This document shows, in pieces, positions 55,080 through 62,951 of a stretch of DNA of 64,000 nucleotides. The position numbers and the translations under genes are program-made. Numbering within the stretch: position 1 is the first letter of the stretch; every line of letters begins with the position of its first letter. The DNA comes from Cytobacillus oceanisediminis. GTDB lineage: Bacteria > Bacillota > Bacilli > Bacillales > Cytobacillaceae. The notes below the pieces were generated by a model, which worked only from the letters and a program-made list of their open reading frames with translations, was not told the origin of the DNA and did not search any database. The DNA lies in assembly GCF_003182355.1 (NCBI RefSeq), contig NZ_QGTW01000005.1:62001-126000 (forward strand), given 5' to 3'.

Positions 55080-56346
55080 CTATGCTGCCTGATCTGGCAA
55101 CGGTTGAACCTTCTCTGCACAATAAGACTCATTTTTACGTGCTATTCCTACAAGTATCCTGGCTAATTTACCTATCAATTTCATGATGGATTTCATCTTT
55201 TTCATTTTCTTTTTCTTAACATTGTTGGAGTGGATCGCCTTAAATTCCGGGTTATTCATCATTAGACTCATTGTTGCTAAATAAAGAAAACGCCTAAGCC
55301 TTGATCTTCCACGCTTGGATAGGACAATTTGGTCTTTCCACTTCCCAGAACTTGCCTCAGCGAGATGCAGCCCGGCGTGGCGAAGCAATGAATTGCCGTG
55401 CGAGAAGCCGCTTAAATCTCCTGCTTCCCCTAAAATCCCTGCCAGGGAGATTTCACTAATTCCCTTAATCATCAGTAACTTCTGTGCATAAGGAATTTTG
55501 AGTAGTTCCTCTTTGATTGCACACTCGACTCTTTCAAGTTGGTGAACCGCAAGGTCATACTCTTCGAGCAATTGTTCAAGGTGGAATTTGTAGGCATCAA
55601 TTGCTTGTCCTGTACCGACCGACTTTCTGACAACATTGAGAAGTAAGTATGCTTTCTTTAATCCAGGCTGCCTCTTCATGAGTGATTTCCAACCGGCGAC
55701 TATTTCATCGGGTTTCATGGAACTTAGTTCCTTTGGGGTTGGAAAAAGTTTTAGCGTAGCGATTGCACCTTTTGTAGTGATGTCTTTGAATACCTGCCTG
55801 AGTTCAGGAAAAACAATATCGACCCAGCGATTTAACCTGATTAATAGAGCTTACAAGCCTTTTTACAATGACATCCCGATTTGACATAAGGACCCTAAGC
55901 TTTTGAAATGCCTCTGGAGTCTTCCTGACAAACGAATAGTAACCGTTCTTCACCATATCAGCGATTACCAGGGCGTCTTTCTTATCACTCTTTGATTGTG
56001 TGTTATCGCGGTTTTCTTTATTTCTTTTTATCAAATGAGGATTTACTGTCACCACTTCTATCTCTTTATTTATTAGCCACATTGATAGATTGATCCAGTA
56101 ATGTCCTGTCGGTTCCATCTCGACGATGGATACCTCAAGTTTATGTGCTTTTTTTAGCTTATTAATCCAATCTAATAGAGTCACAAATCCTTCTTCATTG
56201 TTTTGAAATGTAATAGAATCTCCTACAATAATCCCACGGAAATTTACAGCTCTTGCAACGTGGAATTGTTGGGCAATATCTACCCCGACAACTAAATGTT
56301 TATCGGTGATTCTTTGATTTTGTTTGTCCTGCATTTTAAACTTCAT
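55080..56346 (-). pseudogene. IS110-family transposase with a single frameshift
   Basis: Two frames, 55804-56346 and then about 55080-55845, form one protein of about 420 residues. The N-terminal RuvC-like DEDD domain shows VVGVDIAQQFHVARAV (Asp), SIVEMEPTGHYW (Glu) and SKSDKKDALVIADM (Asp pair). The C-terminal Transposase_20 domain shows LLMIKGISEISLAGILGEAG and HLAEASSGKWKDQIVLSKRG with the conserved Ser. At GTTAAATCGCTGG one extra A shifts the frame; GTTAATCGCTGG would read on as NRWVDIVFPELRQVF. A recent lesion, or a sequence error. Confidence 0.88.
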
Positions 56347-56451
56347 AGTAAGGGTTCCTCCTTGAGATTGAGTTAGAGTGGTGTCTTACTCATATCTTAC
56401 TGAGGAGCCCTATTTTTATCAAAGTTCAAAAATAACGATCTAAAGGAATGC

Positions 56452-56480
56452 TAACCTGCCCCGTTTGTTGAAGAAGGTTT
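56452..56480. repeat. Partial copy (D) of the 80-bp cassette-like repeat
   Basis: CTAACCTGCCCCGTTTGTTG then AAGAAGG resembles the start of copy A (CTAAACTGCCCC-TAGTTCAACAAG). It lies just after the stop of the GyrI-like gene. Similarity is short. Confidence 0.35.
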
Positions 56481-56492
56481 GGATTTGTACTT

Positions 56493-56939
56493 TTAAGCTT
56501 GAATTGGTAAATAAATCTGTACTTCTTCATCTCCTTCCCCCATAGGGTGATATGTCTCGATAATATAAGAATCGAGATCTCTTTGATAACCTTGTTCTTC
56601 TGCCCAATTCAATAAATTCAAATGAAGTTTTCCCAAATTAAATATATTCCCTCTTGTAGTTATGTAACTTTTATTTGTTTCAATATAATCCATTCCTGTT
56701 GGTACTTCATTTAATTTCTCACTCACAATTAACCCTACATAATAATGACCTATCCTATGCTCCTCATCCTTTTTAGGCTCAAATAATGCAATTTCGTTCT
56801 CTGTTGGATTTAGGATTTCGTTTGAGCGACTTAATAGTTGCTTTGCAAGCAAGGGTACTTCATTACCAAAGTTAACAAACTCCCCACTTCCTTTTAATCC
56901 AACAAGCTTAAATTCTTTTTTAACCATCATAAATGACAT
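56493..56939 (-). CDS. GyrI-like small-molecule-binding protein
   Basis: About 148 residues consisting of one SHS2-fold effector-binding domain like that of AraC-type regulators and GyrI: FMMVKKEFKLVGLKGSGEF at the start, HYYVGLIVSEKLNEVPTGMD in the middle, and the final DSYIIETYHPMGEGDEEVQI YLPI strand pair. No DNA-binding domain. Such proteins sequester toxic compounds or modulate gyrase; the ligand is unknown. ATG 56939 follows AGGAGAGG. It is bracketed by copies of an 80-bp repeat. Confidence 0.78.
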   Translation of the reverse strand: MSFMMVKKEFKLVGLKGSGEFVNFGNEVPLLAKQLLSRSNEILNPTENEIALFEPKKDEEHRIGHYYVGLIVSEKLNEVPTGMDYIETNKSYITTRGNIFNLGKLHLNLLNWAEEQGYQRDLDSYIIETYHPMGEGDEEVQIYLPIQA

Positions 56940-57049
56940 ATTAACCTCTCCTATCACATAAAAATTCCATAATATTCTAATTTTATTTATTCAACAAAAA
57001 AACCTTACTTCCTGCATTGAAGTAAGGTTTTCATACTGATTTATGCAAC

Positions 57050-57140
57050 TGTTATTCAACTAAACTGCCCCTAGTTCAACAAGAAAAAAGCCGCCTGCTT
57101 TGGTAGCTGGCTCTTAAAGTATCGCACCCTTTAGTAGAAG
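57050..57140. repeat. Cassette-like repeat, copy A
   Basis: TATTCAACTAAACTGCCCCT, then AAAGCCGCCTGCTTTGGTAG, CTGGCTCTTAAAGTATCGCA and CCCTTTAGTAGAAG. It has an inner AGCC/GGCT stem. Copy B at 57721 matches over about 80 bases. It lies directly after the stop of the GNAT gene at 57148. A hairpin ACCTTACTTC/GAAGTAAGGT at 57002-57029, likely a terminator of an adjacent gene, precedes it. Confidence 0.7.
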
Positions 57141-57147
57141 AAGAACG

Positions 57148-57681
57148 CTATCTATTATTTTTAAGGATTGAGTATACATATGTATCGTATACCTCTCCAT
57201 TTTGATACATATATTCTCTCAGAACGCCTTCTTTTTGAAATCCAACTTTGGTTAGCAAATTATTTGATGCTTCATTATTTATAAAAACAACTGCCCCTAT
57301 ACGAGTAAGACCTAATCCATCAAATCCAAATTGAATTACTTTAGATACAGCTTCTAAGGTATAGCCTTTTCTCCATTGTTCAGGATGTATTTCATAACCT
57401 ATTTCTGCTCGTTTATGTTTGGGTGACCAAGCATTAAAACCAATAGTCCCAATTATCCCTTGATTTCCTTTTATTTCAATCCCCCAACGTATTCCTCTTT
57501 TTTCCTTATAACTATTTGCAAAGAAATCAACAAATGCTTCTGCTTGTTCTATATTTTCTAAAGTTTCCTGTCCATAATACTGAGTTACATTTTCATTAGA
57601 AAAACAAGAGAATATGCCATTAGCATCATCCTTTGAAATTTCTCTTAGTACCAACCTTTCTGTTTCTAATGTTGGAAACAT
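57148..57681 (-). CDS. RimJ/RimL-type GNAT N-acetyltransferase
   Basis: About 177 residues: MFPTLETERLVLREISKDDA is the standard RimL-like start, GTIGFNAWSPKHKRAEIGYE the central strands, HPEQWRKGYTLEAVSKVIQF the acetyl-CoA loop (WRKGYT), and NEASNNLLTKVGFQKEGVLR the end. It would acetylate a protein N-terminus or small molecule. ATG 57681 has AAGGAGAG upstream. The 80-bp repeat is present on both sides of the gene, and codon use is AT-rich relative to the core genes. Confidence 0.87.
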   Translation of the reverse strand: MFPTLETERLVLREISKDDANGIFSCFSNENVTQYYGQETLENIEQAEAFVDFFANSYKEKRGIRWGIEIKGNQGIIGTIGFNAWSPKHKRAEIGYEIHPEQWRKGYTLEAVSKVIQFGFDGLGLTRIGAVVFINNEASNNLLTKVGFQKEGVLREYMYQNGEVYDTYVYSILKNNR

Positions 57682-57720
57682 TTTTTCTCTCCTTCTTTCC
57701 TCTCTACATTGTAGCATCTT

Positions 57721-57802
57721 TATTCAACAAACCTTCCCCTTTAGTTGAACAATAAAAGCCGCCTGGGATGGCAGCTGGATCTTAAAGTAACGCACCCTTT
57801 AC
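57721..57802. repeat. Cassette-like repeat, copy B
   Basis: TATTCAACAAACCTTCCCCT, TTAGTTGAACAATAAAAGCC, GCCTGGGATGGCAGCTGGAT, CTTAAAGTAACGCACCCTTT. About 80 percent identical to copy A by eye. It lies upstream of the GNAT gene. Confidence 0.7.
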
Positions 57803-58866
57803 TTTAATATTTCACAAAGAAACAATTAATTTTTCTAAGGTTCTGTTAAATATTATTGTTAATTTCCAATATAATTCTGGGAACATTTAAATGAACTAAA
57901 TTCCTTTTGTTTTTTTGGAATAATATTTCCAATTAGCAGTATTATTTTATTGACTTGTACATATATTTATCCTTAATAATATTATAAAGATTTGATAATG
58001 TGAAAAAGTATCTTTTGTTTATTATTTTGCTCGGCTTCTTTTTCCCACTTGCTCATAAAGTTCCTTTAACAATACTGATGATGTTTTACAAAAATGATGC
58101 TTATGCACTTATTTCCTATTATTTATCACGATTATGGCTTGTTGAGTATTAGAAACTTATTAATTTCACTTGTTGCGGGAATAATGACATATTTAAATTC
58201 ACTAATGTATTCATAAAATGGGAAAGAAATAAAAGGAAATGACTGGGTATCACAGTCAAATCAGGACTCTTGTAGCAATGCTTTAACGGAAAGTATATCC
58301 CTCTTGTTCAACCTTCAATTTCTTCTGCCAGATCATCTATCTGCCTCTCCAAGCTGGATAGTGTTCCTGGTATTGAAGAAGCATAGTAATGTACATATCC
58401 CAACCAGCTTCAAACATTATTCTACAAGTAGGTGGAGAATAGTTTAGTTGTCGAGTTCCTACTCCCACGCACCCGTTAATTTAAATACATATCTTCACAA
58501 ACCGTCTTCCTCATAAATAAAAACAGGGCAATAGGTTATCCTTGCCCTTGTTTTTATTATCTTTTGGTATATGTCTTTTAAGTTAGGGGTGTTTCCACAA
58601 ATACTTCTACTCTTCGTTCCTTTCTTACTGCTTACATAAAGTGTTTATTCTAAAATGAAGCGATAATGATAATAATACCCTTGGAGTATTAATTTAAATA
58701 GTAATTATTCATTCATATTTGTCAAAATTGAATTTACCTTATCTAAACGTCCCTTCGCTTTCTTTGGGGAATTGATTGCAAGTGCTCTAATCAAATAGTC
58801 GGCTAAATAAATAGACTATACTGCAGATTTATGAAAAGCGATACTGCTAAGGTTACAAAAGGATTC
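57803..58866. other. Gene-poor AT-rich stretch with possible remnants
   Basis: Holds no convincing gene. A GTG-initiated frame at 58000-58152 (VKKYLLFIILLGFFFPLAHK and 30 more codons) is hydrophobic and, after a shift, continues as LSIRNLLISLVAGIMTYLNS, so a decayed two-helix membrane protein is possible; no ribosome site is seen. A hairpin AAAAACAGGGCAA/TTGCCCTTGTTTTT at 58517-58558 looks like a terminator. The remainder up to the ABC permease stop is featureless. Confidence 0.45.
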
Positions 58867-59658
58867 TTATTTCCACGGTATCAGCTTCTGTTCTAACCAT
58901 TGTAAAACTCGATTAAAAAGTAAGCCTAGAAACGAAAGCAGAAGCACACCCACCATAAGCTTTGTCGTAATCATTAAGTTCCCATAATGAAGTACCATTG
59001 CACCAATTCCATATTGAGCCGCAATCATCTCAGCGGAAACGAGTAGTAAAAGTGCAGTTCCTGCCGCTAATTTAAGACCTGCAAAAATGGTAGGAAGTGC
59101 ACCGGGCAAAATAACTTTTCTAATTACATTAAAATGACTCGACCCAAACGTAACCGCTGCTTTAATGAGGATAGGATCTACACTTTTCACACCTGAAAAT
59201 GTATTAATAAGAACGGGAAAAAATACACCTAGTCCAATAATGGTGACCTTGGGTAACTCACCGATTCCGAACCACAAAATAATCAGTGGTAATAATGCGA
59301 TTTTAGGGATCGGGTAGATTGAGTATACAATAGGGGTAATGATGGCATCTGCCCACTTGGAGAAACCGAGAATTAACCCAATTATAATACCGAAGGCAGC
59401 ACCGATTACATATCCACCACCTATTCTATACAAACTTGCCCCAAGATTTTTAAATAGCTCTCCGTTATCAATCATTTCCCAGGCTGCTGTTACAATCGCT
59501 GTCGGTGCCGGCAAAAAAAGCGGTGGAACGATGTTCAACCTACATACAAGTTCCCATAACAGTATAAGAACGGTGATTCCCAGTACTGATGCAAAGGGTG
59601 GAATCTTTCTTTCGAGAAATTCAACCCGATTTTTTATGACCTTTCGATTGTGTTCCAT
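58867..59658 (-). CDS. ABC transporter permease (SsuC/TauC-like)
   Basis: 263 residues with about six helices and the BPD_transp_1 EAA loop (VDPILIKAAVTFGSSHFNVI then RKVILPGALPTIFAGLKLAA). The N-terminal IPPFASVLGITVLILLWELV helix and the RLNIVPPLFLPAPTAI segment are typical of the sulfonate/nitrate/taurine group. Third gene of the importer, three bases after the ATPase gene. Substrate unknown; see the T-box leader. Confidence 0.88.
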   Translation of the reverse strand: MEHNRKVIKNRVEFLERKIPPFASVLGITVLILLWELVCRLNIVPPLFLPAPTAIVTAAWEMIDNGELFKNLGASLYRIGGGYVIGAAFGIIIGLILGFSKWADAIITPIVYSIYPIPKIALLPLIILWFGIGELPKVTIIGLGVFFPVLINTFSGVKSVDPILIKAAVTFGSSHFNVIRKVILPGALPTIFAGLKLAAGTALLLLVSAEMIAAQYGIGAMVLHYGNLMITTKLMVGVLLLSFLGLLFNRVLQWLEQKLIPWK

Positions 59659-59661
59659 CTT

Positions 59662-60435
59662 CTATGACTCCTTCAGTGCTTCTTGTGCATCATGGCGTAT
59701 TAAGTTCCAAATATCGTTTGAGTACTGTTCAAATTGATCCCGATATTTCTCTTGATTGCGCCCCATTTTTGGTAAATCAATCTTTATGATACTTTTGATT
59801 TGTCCAGGATGTCGTGATAAAACGATCACTCGGTCTGCCAAATAGACCGCCTCTTGAATGTTATGTGTAACATAAAGTGTACTTAATCGCGTACGATCCC
59901 ATATGGTCAGCAGCTCTTCTTGCATAATTGTACGCGTTTGTGCATCTAATGCCGAAAATGGTTCATCCATTAAAAGTAAATCAGGTTCAACAGATAGTGC
60001 CCTGGCGATTCCTGCCCGTTGTTTCATCCCGCCAGACAGTTGCTTCGGATATGCTCTTTCAAATCCAGTTAATCCAACCAAATCTATATAATGTTGGCCT
60101 TTTTTTTCACGTTCTTTTTTACTTATCCCTTTTTCTTCAAGGCCATACAAAACATTTTCTAATACGCTTCTCCAAGGAAATAAGGCAATTTCCTGAAATA
60201 CAATTCCAATATTCGGTTCTTTTTCTTGAAAGCCTTCAAAATAGACTTGTCCTTTACTTGGTGATAATAAGCCACCGACAATATTAAGAAGGGTTGATTT
60301 CCCACATCCGCTTGGTCCTACTAGTACAACGAATTCATGTTCTTCTATGGAAAAATTTATATTTTCAAGAGCGGTTACTTCATTCTTTTTGGTGTCTAAA
60401 AACTTTTTACCAACGTTTTCAATTACCATTCTCAT
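59662..60435 (-). CDS. ABC transporter ATP-binding protein (SsuB/TauB-like)
   Basis: 257 residues: Walker A GPSGCGKSTLL (about 40-50), Q-loop FQEIALFPW, signature LSGGMKQRAGIARALS, Walker B DLLLMDEPFSALD and H-loop LYVTHNIQEA. The FSALDAQTR stretch is typical of the nitrate/sulfonate/taurine importer ATPases. It would power the permease encoded next. It lies between the binding-protein and permease genes with gaps of 12 and 3 bases. Confidence 0.92.
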   Translation of the reverse strand: MRMVIENVGKKFLDTKKNEVTALENINFSIEEHEFVVLVGPSGCGKSTLLNIVGGLLSPSKGQVYFEGFQEKEPNIGIVFQEIALFPWRSVLENVLYGLEEKGISKKEREKKGQHYIDLVGLTGFERAYPKQLSGGMKQRAGIARALSVEPDLLLMDEPFSALDAQTRTIMQEELLTIWDRTRLSTLYVTHNIQEAVYLADRVIVLSRHPGQIKSIIKIDLPKMGRNQEKYRDQFEQYSNDIWNLIRHDAQEALKES

Positions 60436-60447
60436 GATGTCACTTCC

Positions 60448-61497
60448 CTAATCTTTCATTGCTTCCTCAAGCAGTTTTGTATTTACAATCTCCTTACTAT
60501 CAATCGCGTTATCAATCAGATTTTCCTTTGCATACCAATCAATTTGTTTTTGAATATCGGTATCTAGTAATTTACCATTACGATCCATATATGGAAGTCC
60601 CTTTTTTATAAGCTCTGGTTCTTGATCGGTATATTTTGCGATAATATTGATCACTTCATCATAATTCTTTCCAGGAACAAGTTTGCCGTCCTTTTTTGTA
60701 AGAACTGCATCATAATAGTAACGAGTTGCTTTTTCATATGCTTTTAAAAAACGAACAGCTACCTCGTTATTTTCTGCAAATGCTGGAGAGAAGAACACAC
60801 CTGAAGTTTGATAATCCATTTCATCACCTATTTGCGTGATTACCTTTCCATATCCTTCATCTACTACCGTTGAAATATTCGGTTCGTTTAAAATAACAGC
60901 GTCAACCTGTTTACTTTTTAATGATTCCATCAGACCTTTTATACTATTAAGTGGAACTAATTCTACCTCATCTAATCCCACATTATGATTTTCCAAGATT
61001 CTTCCGGCCATATAATGGAATGTTGACCCCGTTTGCGTAATACCAATTTTTTTACCTTTTAGATCTTCAAGTTGGGTGATATCTGAATCATTTGGAACTA
61101 ATAATGCGGATGAGGAATATCCTTTTTGTTCTCTCCCTTTGTCAGCTACTATCCATAACTTTTGACCGCCAGCAGCCATATTATATAAACTGGCTGTAAT
61201 TCCCGTTGCCCCAACATCAACACTTCCACCAGCTGTTGCTACAGCAATTGGCTGTGCTGCCTCAAACCATTTTACGCTAGCATCAATATTTTCTTCTTCA
61301 AAAAACCCTTTCTCTAAACCAATAAACAGAGGAGCTGAACTCGTTAATTTAAGCATTCCGATTTGAACGGAAACTCTTTCTCCACTTTTTTCCCCTTCCG
61401 CTTTAGTTTCTTGGTTTTCTCCCTGTTTTCCACATCCAACAAGTGCAAATGTTAATGGTAATAAAACAGTTAAAAAAAGTAATAATGATCTTTTCAT
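60448..61497 (-). CDS. ABC transporter substrate-binding lipoprotein (SsuA/NMT1-like)
   Basis: About 349 residues with a lipoprotein signal (MKRSLLLFLTVLLPLTFALV then GCGKQGENQ; the lipobox Cys follows LVG). The NMT1/SsuA fold shows APLFIGLEKGFFEEENIDAS, SVDVGATGITASLYNMAAGG and GKKIGITQTGSTFHYMAG. It is tethered outside the membrane and delivers a small molecule. The start is ATG 61497 behind GGAGGA. First gene of the operon, 75 bases after the T-box terminator. Confidence 0.9.
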   Translation of the reverse strand: MKRSLLLFLTVLLPLTFALVGCGKQGENQETKAEGEKSGERVSVQIGMLKLTSSAPLFIGLEKGFFEEENIDASVKWFEAAQPIAVATAGGSVDVGATGITASLYNMAAGGQKLWIVADKGREQKGYSSSALLVPNDSDITQLEDLKGKKIGITQTGSTFHYMAGRILENHNVGLDEVELVPLNSIKGLMESLKSKQVDAVILNEPNISTVVDEGYGKVITQIGDEMDYQTSGVFFSPAFAENNEVAVRFLKAYEKATRYYYDAVLTKKDGKLVPGKNYDEVINIIAKYTDQEPELIKKGLPYMDRNGKLLDTDIQKQIDWYAKENLIDNAIDSKEIVNTKLLEEAMKD

Positions 61498-61571
61498 ATT
61501 AAATTCCTCCATCTTTCTTGTTTTATAATAAAAATGATAGATAACTCATTTTTATTGACATATTTTTAGGA

Positions 61572-61800
61572 ACAACAAAAAGCTCCCATCCCTAAATAGG
61601 GACGGAAGCTCCGCGGTACCACCCTGATTAACAAAAAATTATTTGTTCACTCATTCTTGGTTAACGACAATGCCGGACAAAAGTCAGCTCCCTAATTGAA
61701 ATTCACTGAATGCCCGGCTTAGTTCTCACCAACCACTAAGTCTCTCAAATTCCTAAACAACCAGTTACTATATTAGTTCAACGCTTTTATGCTTTTATGC
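61572..61800 (-). promoter_or_regulatory. T-box riboswitch leader of the ABC importer operon
   Basis: On the minus strand: GAGAGACTTAG, GTGGTTGGTGAGAACTAAGC (the stem I apical region), specifier segment GTGAATTTCAATTAGGGAGC, stem III region, and the canonical AGGGTGGTACCGCGG at 61611-61625, then the terminator GAGCTTCCGTCCC/GGGATGGGAGC with TTTTTGTT at 61572-61610. The specifier would be UUC (61700-61698) or, one base earlier, UUU; both are Phe. Uncharged tRNA-Phe would then switch the importer genes on. T-box identity is near certain; the Phe reading is inference. Confidence 0.92.
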
Positions 61801-61830
61801 TTTTATCTATTAAGAGAATATTAATATAAG

Positions 61831-62028
61831 GTCACCGGTATGTCAATAGATTATCTTGAATTTTCAAACATTTAGTAAGGCGTGGGACACAAAGACAGGT
61901 TCCTTGTCACATTTTGCAGAAATAGATCAAAAACAAAACTGTGGTCTATAGGCAAGTTAGTTAAATTAAAACTTTTATAGGGCTTTCAAACATCAGCTTG
62001 ATTAGTTGTAATAAGTGTAAAAAATGCA
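61831..62028. other. Intergenic region upstream of the T-box leader
   Basis: AT-rich; should contain the promoter of the leader RNA on the minus strand. No gene or repeat recognised. Confidence 0.4.
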
Positions 62029-62223
62029 CTAAACCTTCAAAATTGCTTTTGCTTCTTCTTTTGTATCAAAGTCTCCACAATCTCTATCAGGTTCATAAGG
62101 ATCATATTTAAAGAAGGCTGTGATGCTAGTTTCTAGTTGCTGGTTTAGTAGCTGGTTTTTGTGCTACTTCTTTCTTTTTTTCTTTATGATGATAACCGTG
62201 GTCATGATTTCACAAAAAAGCAC
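62029..62223 (-). pseudogene. Excalibur-domain protein remnant, frameshifted
   Basis: The end reads SITAFFKYDPYEPDRDCGDF then DTKEEAKAILKV, the start of an excalibur calcium-binding motif (YDP-x-PDRDCGDF-x-T-x-EEA). In another frame upstream lies HDHGYHHKEKKKEVAQKPAT, a His-rich and then Lys/Pro/Ala-rich linker, and a start GTG at 62223 with AAAGGAGG just before it. At least two frameshifts and loss of the D-x-D-x-D-G end. A decayed gene of a small secreted or membrane protein. Confidence 0.45.
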
Positions 62224-62269
62224 TAATCCTCCTTTGATCAATGCCACGTTAGTTAGACCACCTGACACT

Positions 62270-62464
62270 TTATATGCGTTGCTCCTTTTTTATCTGTTGA
62301 ACACTAATCATTAGACCCGTGAGCCCAGCAGAAAAAGATGGAACAACACTATATAAAAGATAATTCCATTCACCAGTTAGCAAAGAAGTTATTAGAAATA
62401 TAACGGGGACTCCGGCTAATACAAATAAAGATACAAATAGTCCAAGCTTGGGATTATTTTTCAT
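62270..62464 (-). CDS. Small two-TM membrane protein
   Basis: 64 residues, MKNNPKLGLFVSLFVLAGVP then VIFLITSLLTGEWNYLLYSV, with two hydrophobic helices and a short polar C-terminus (QQIKKEQRI). AAGGAGATG lies seven bases before the ATG, a strong ribosome site. Family not recognised. Confidence 0.65.
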   Translation of the reverse strand: MKNNPKLGLFVSLFVLAGVPVIFLITSLLTGEWNYLLYSVVPSFSAGLTGLMISVQQIKKEQRI

Positions 62465-62825
62465 TTTACATCTCCTTATTTCGCATTCTCATACCAAATT
62501 ATACCATGATTAATAAATAATTTTCTTGCACTAATCTGCCCTTTTAGTCTCACTTTCGGTACATACCAATCAGTAACGATACTCCAGGCACTTTCGAACT
62601 TGGATTAATCATGTTTATTACCTTGTTCATCTCTTCCTCCTCCGCTAATTGTCCATTCGCAGCTGAAGATAATGACCACAGGTATAATATAAATTGCGGT
62701 CTTGTTAATACGGTCTTCCACATAACAGCCTTTAACTTAATACCAATTATTTCAAGATTCCATAATCTTCACAAGGAGTTATTCCATGGCCCGATTGTTG
62801 AATAAGAGCTTAAGACGATTCTTCC
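62465..62825. other. Intergenic region with a doubtful ORF
   Basis: A minus-strand frame of 57 codons (62550-62723) starting MWKTVLTRPQFILYLWSLSS is open but has no ribosome site and no recognisable family. Otherwise nothing was seen. Confidence 0.35.
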
Positions 62826-62912
62826 ACTACCTACCCCTTTAGTTGAGCAAAAAAATCCGATTGTTTCAGCAGCTGATCTTGAACATAAGCACCCTTTAGT
62901 TCAATAAGGATT
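62826..62912. repeat. Cassette-like repeat, copy C (diverged)
   Basis: TACCCCTTTAGTTGAGCAA, TTTCAGCAGCTGATCTTGAA and GCACCCTTTAGTTCAATAAG align with copies A and B with more differences. It lies 40 bases from the tyrosyl-tRNA synthetase stop. Confidence 0.55.
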
Positions 62913-62951
62913 ATACAAGGTACAACTTTAAGTCGTACCTTTACTCATACT

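Noticed and set aside
57050-57802. Classical integron attC sites
   Set aside because: No integrase gene and no recognisable R'/R'' core sites; only the gene-plus-repeat pattern is similar, so it is reported as cassette-like.
52000-58000. Defence island or prophage in the accessory zone
   Set aside because: IS remnants, a regulator pair, a GyrI-like and a GNAT gene are present, but no nuclease, methylase, toxin-antitoxin pair, integrase or phage structural gene was found.
62550-62723. 57-codon ORF on the minus strand
   Set aside because: No ribosome site and no recognisable sequence; mentioned only in the intergenic entry.
62906-62946. Terminator for tyrS (AAGGTAC/GTACCTT hairpin)
   Set aside because: The stem is short and lacks a T run on the minus strand.
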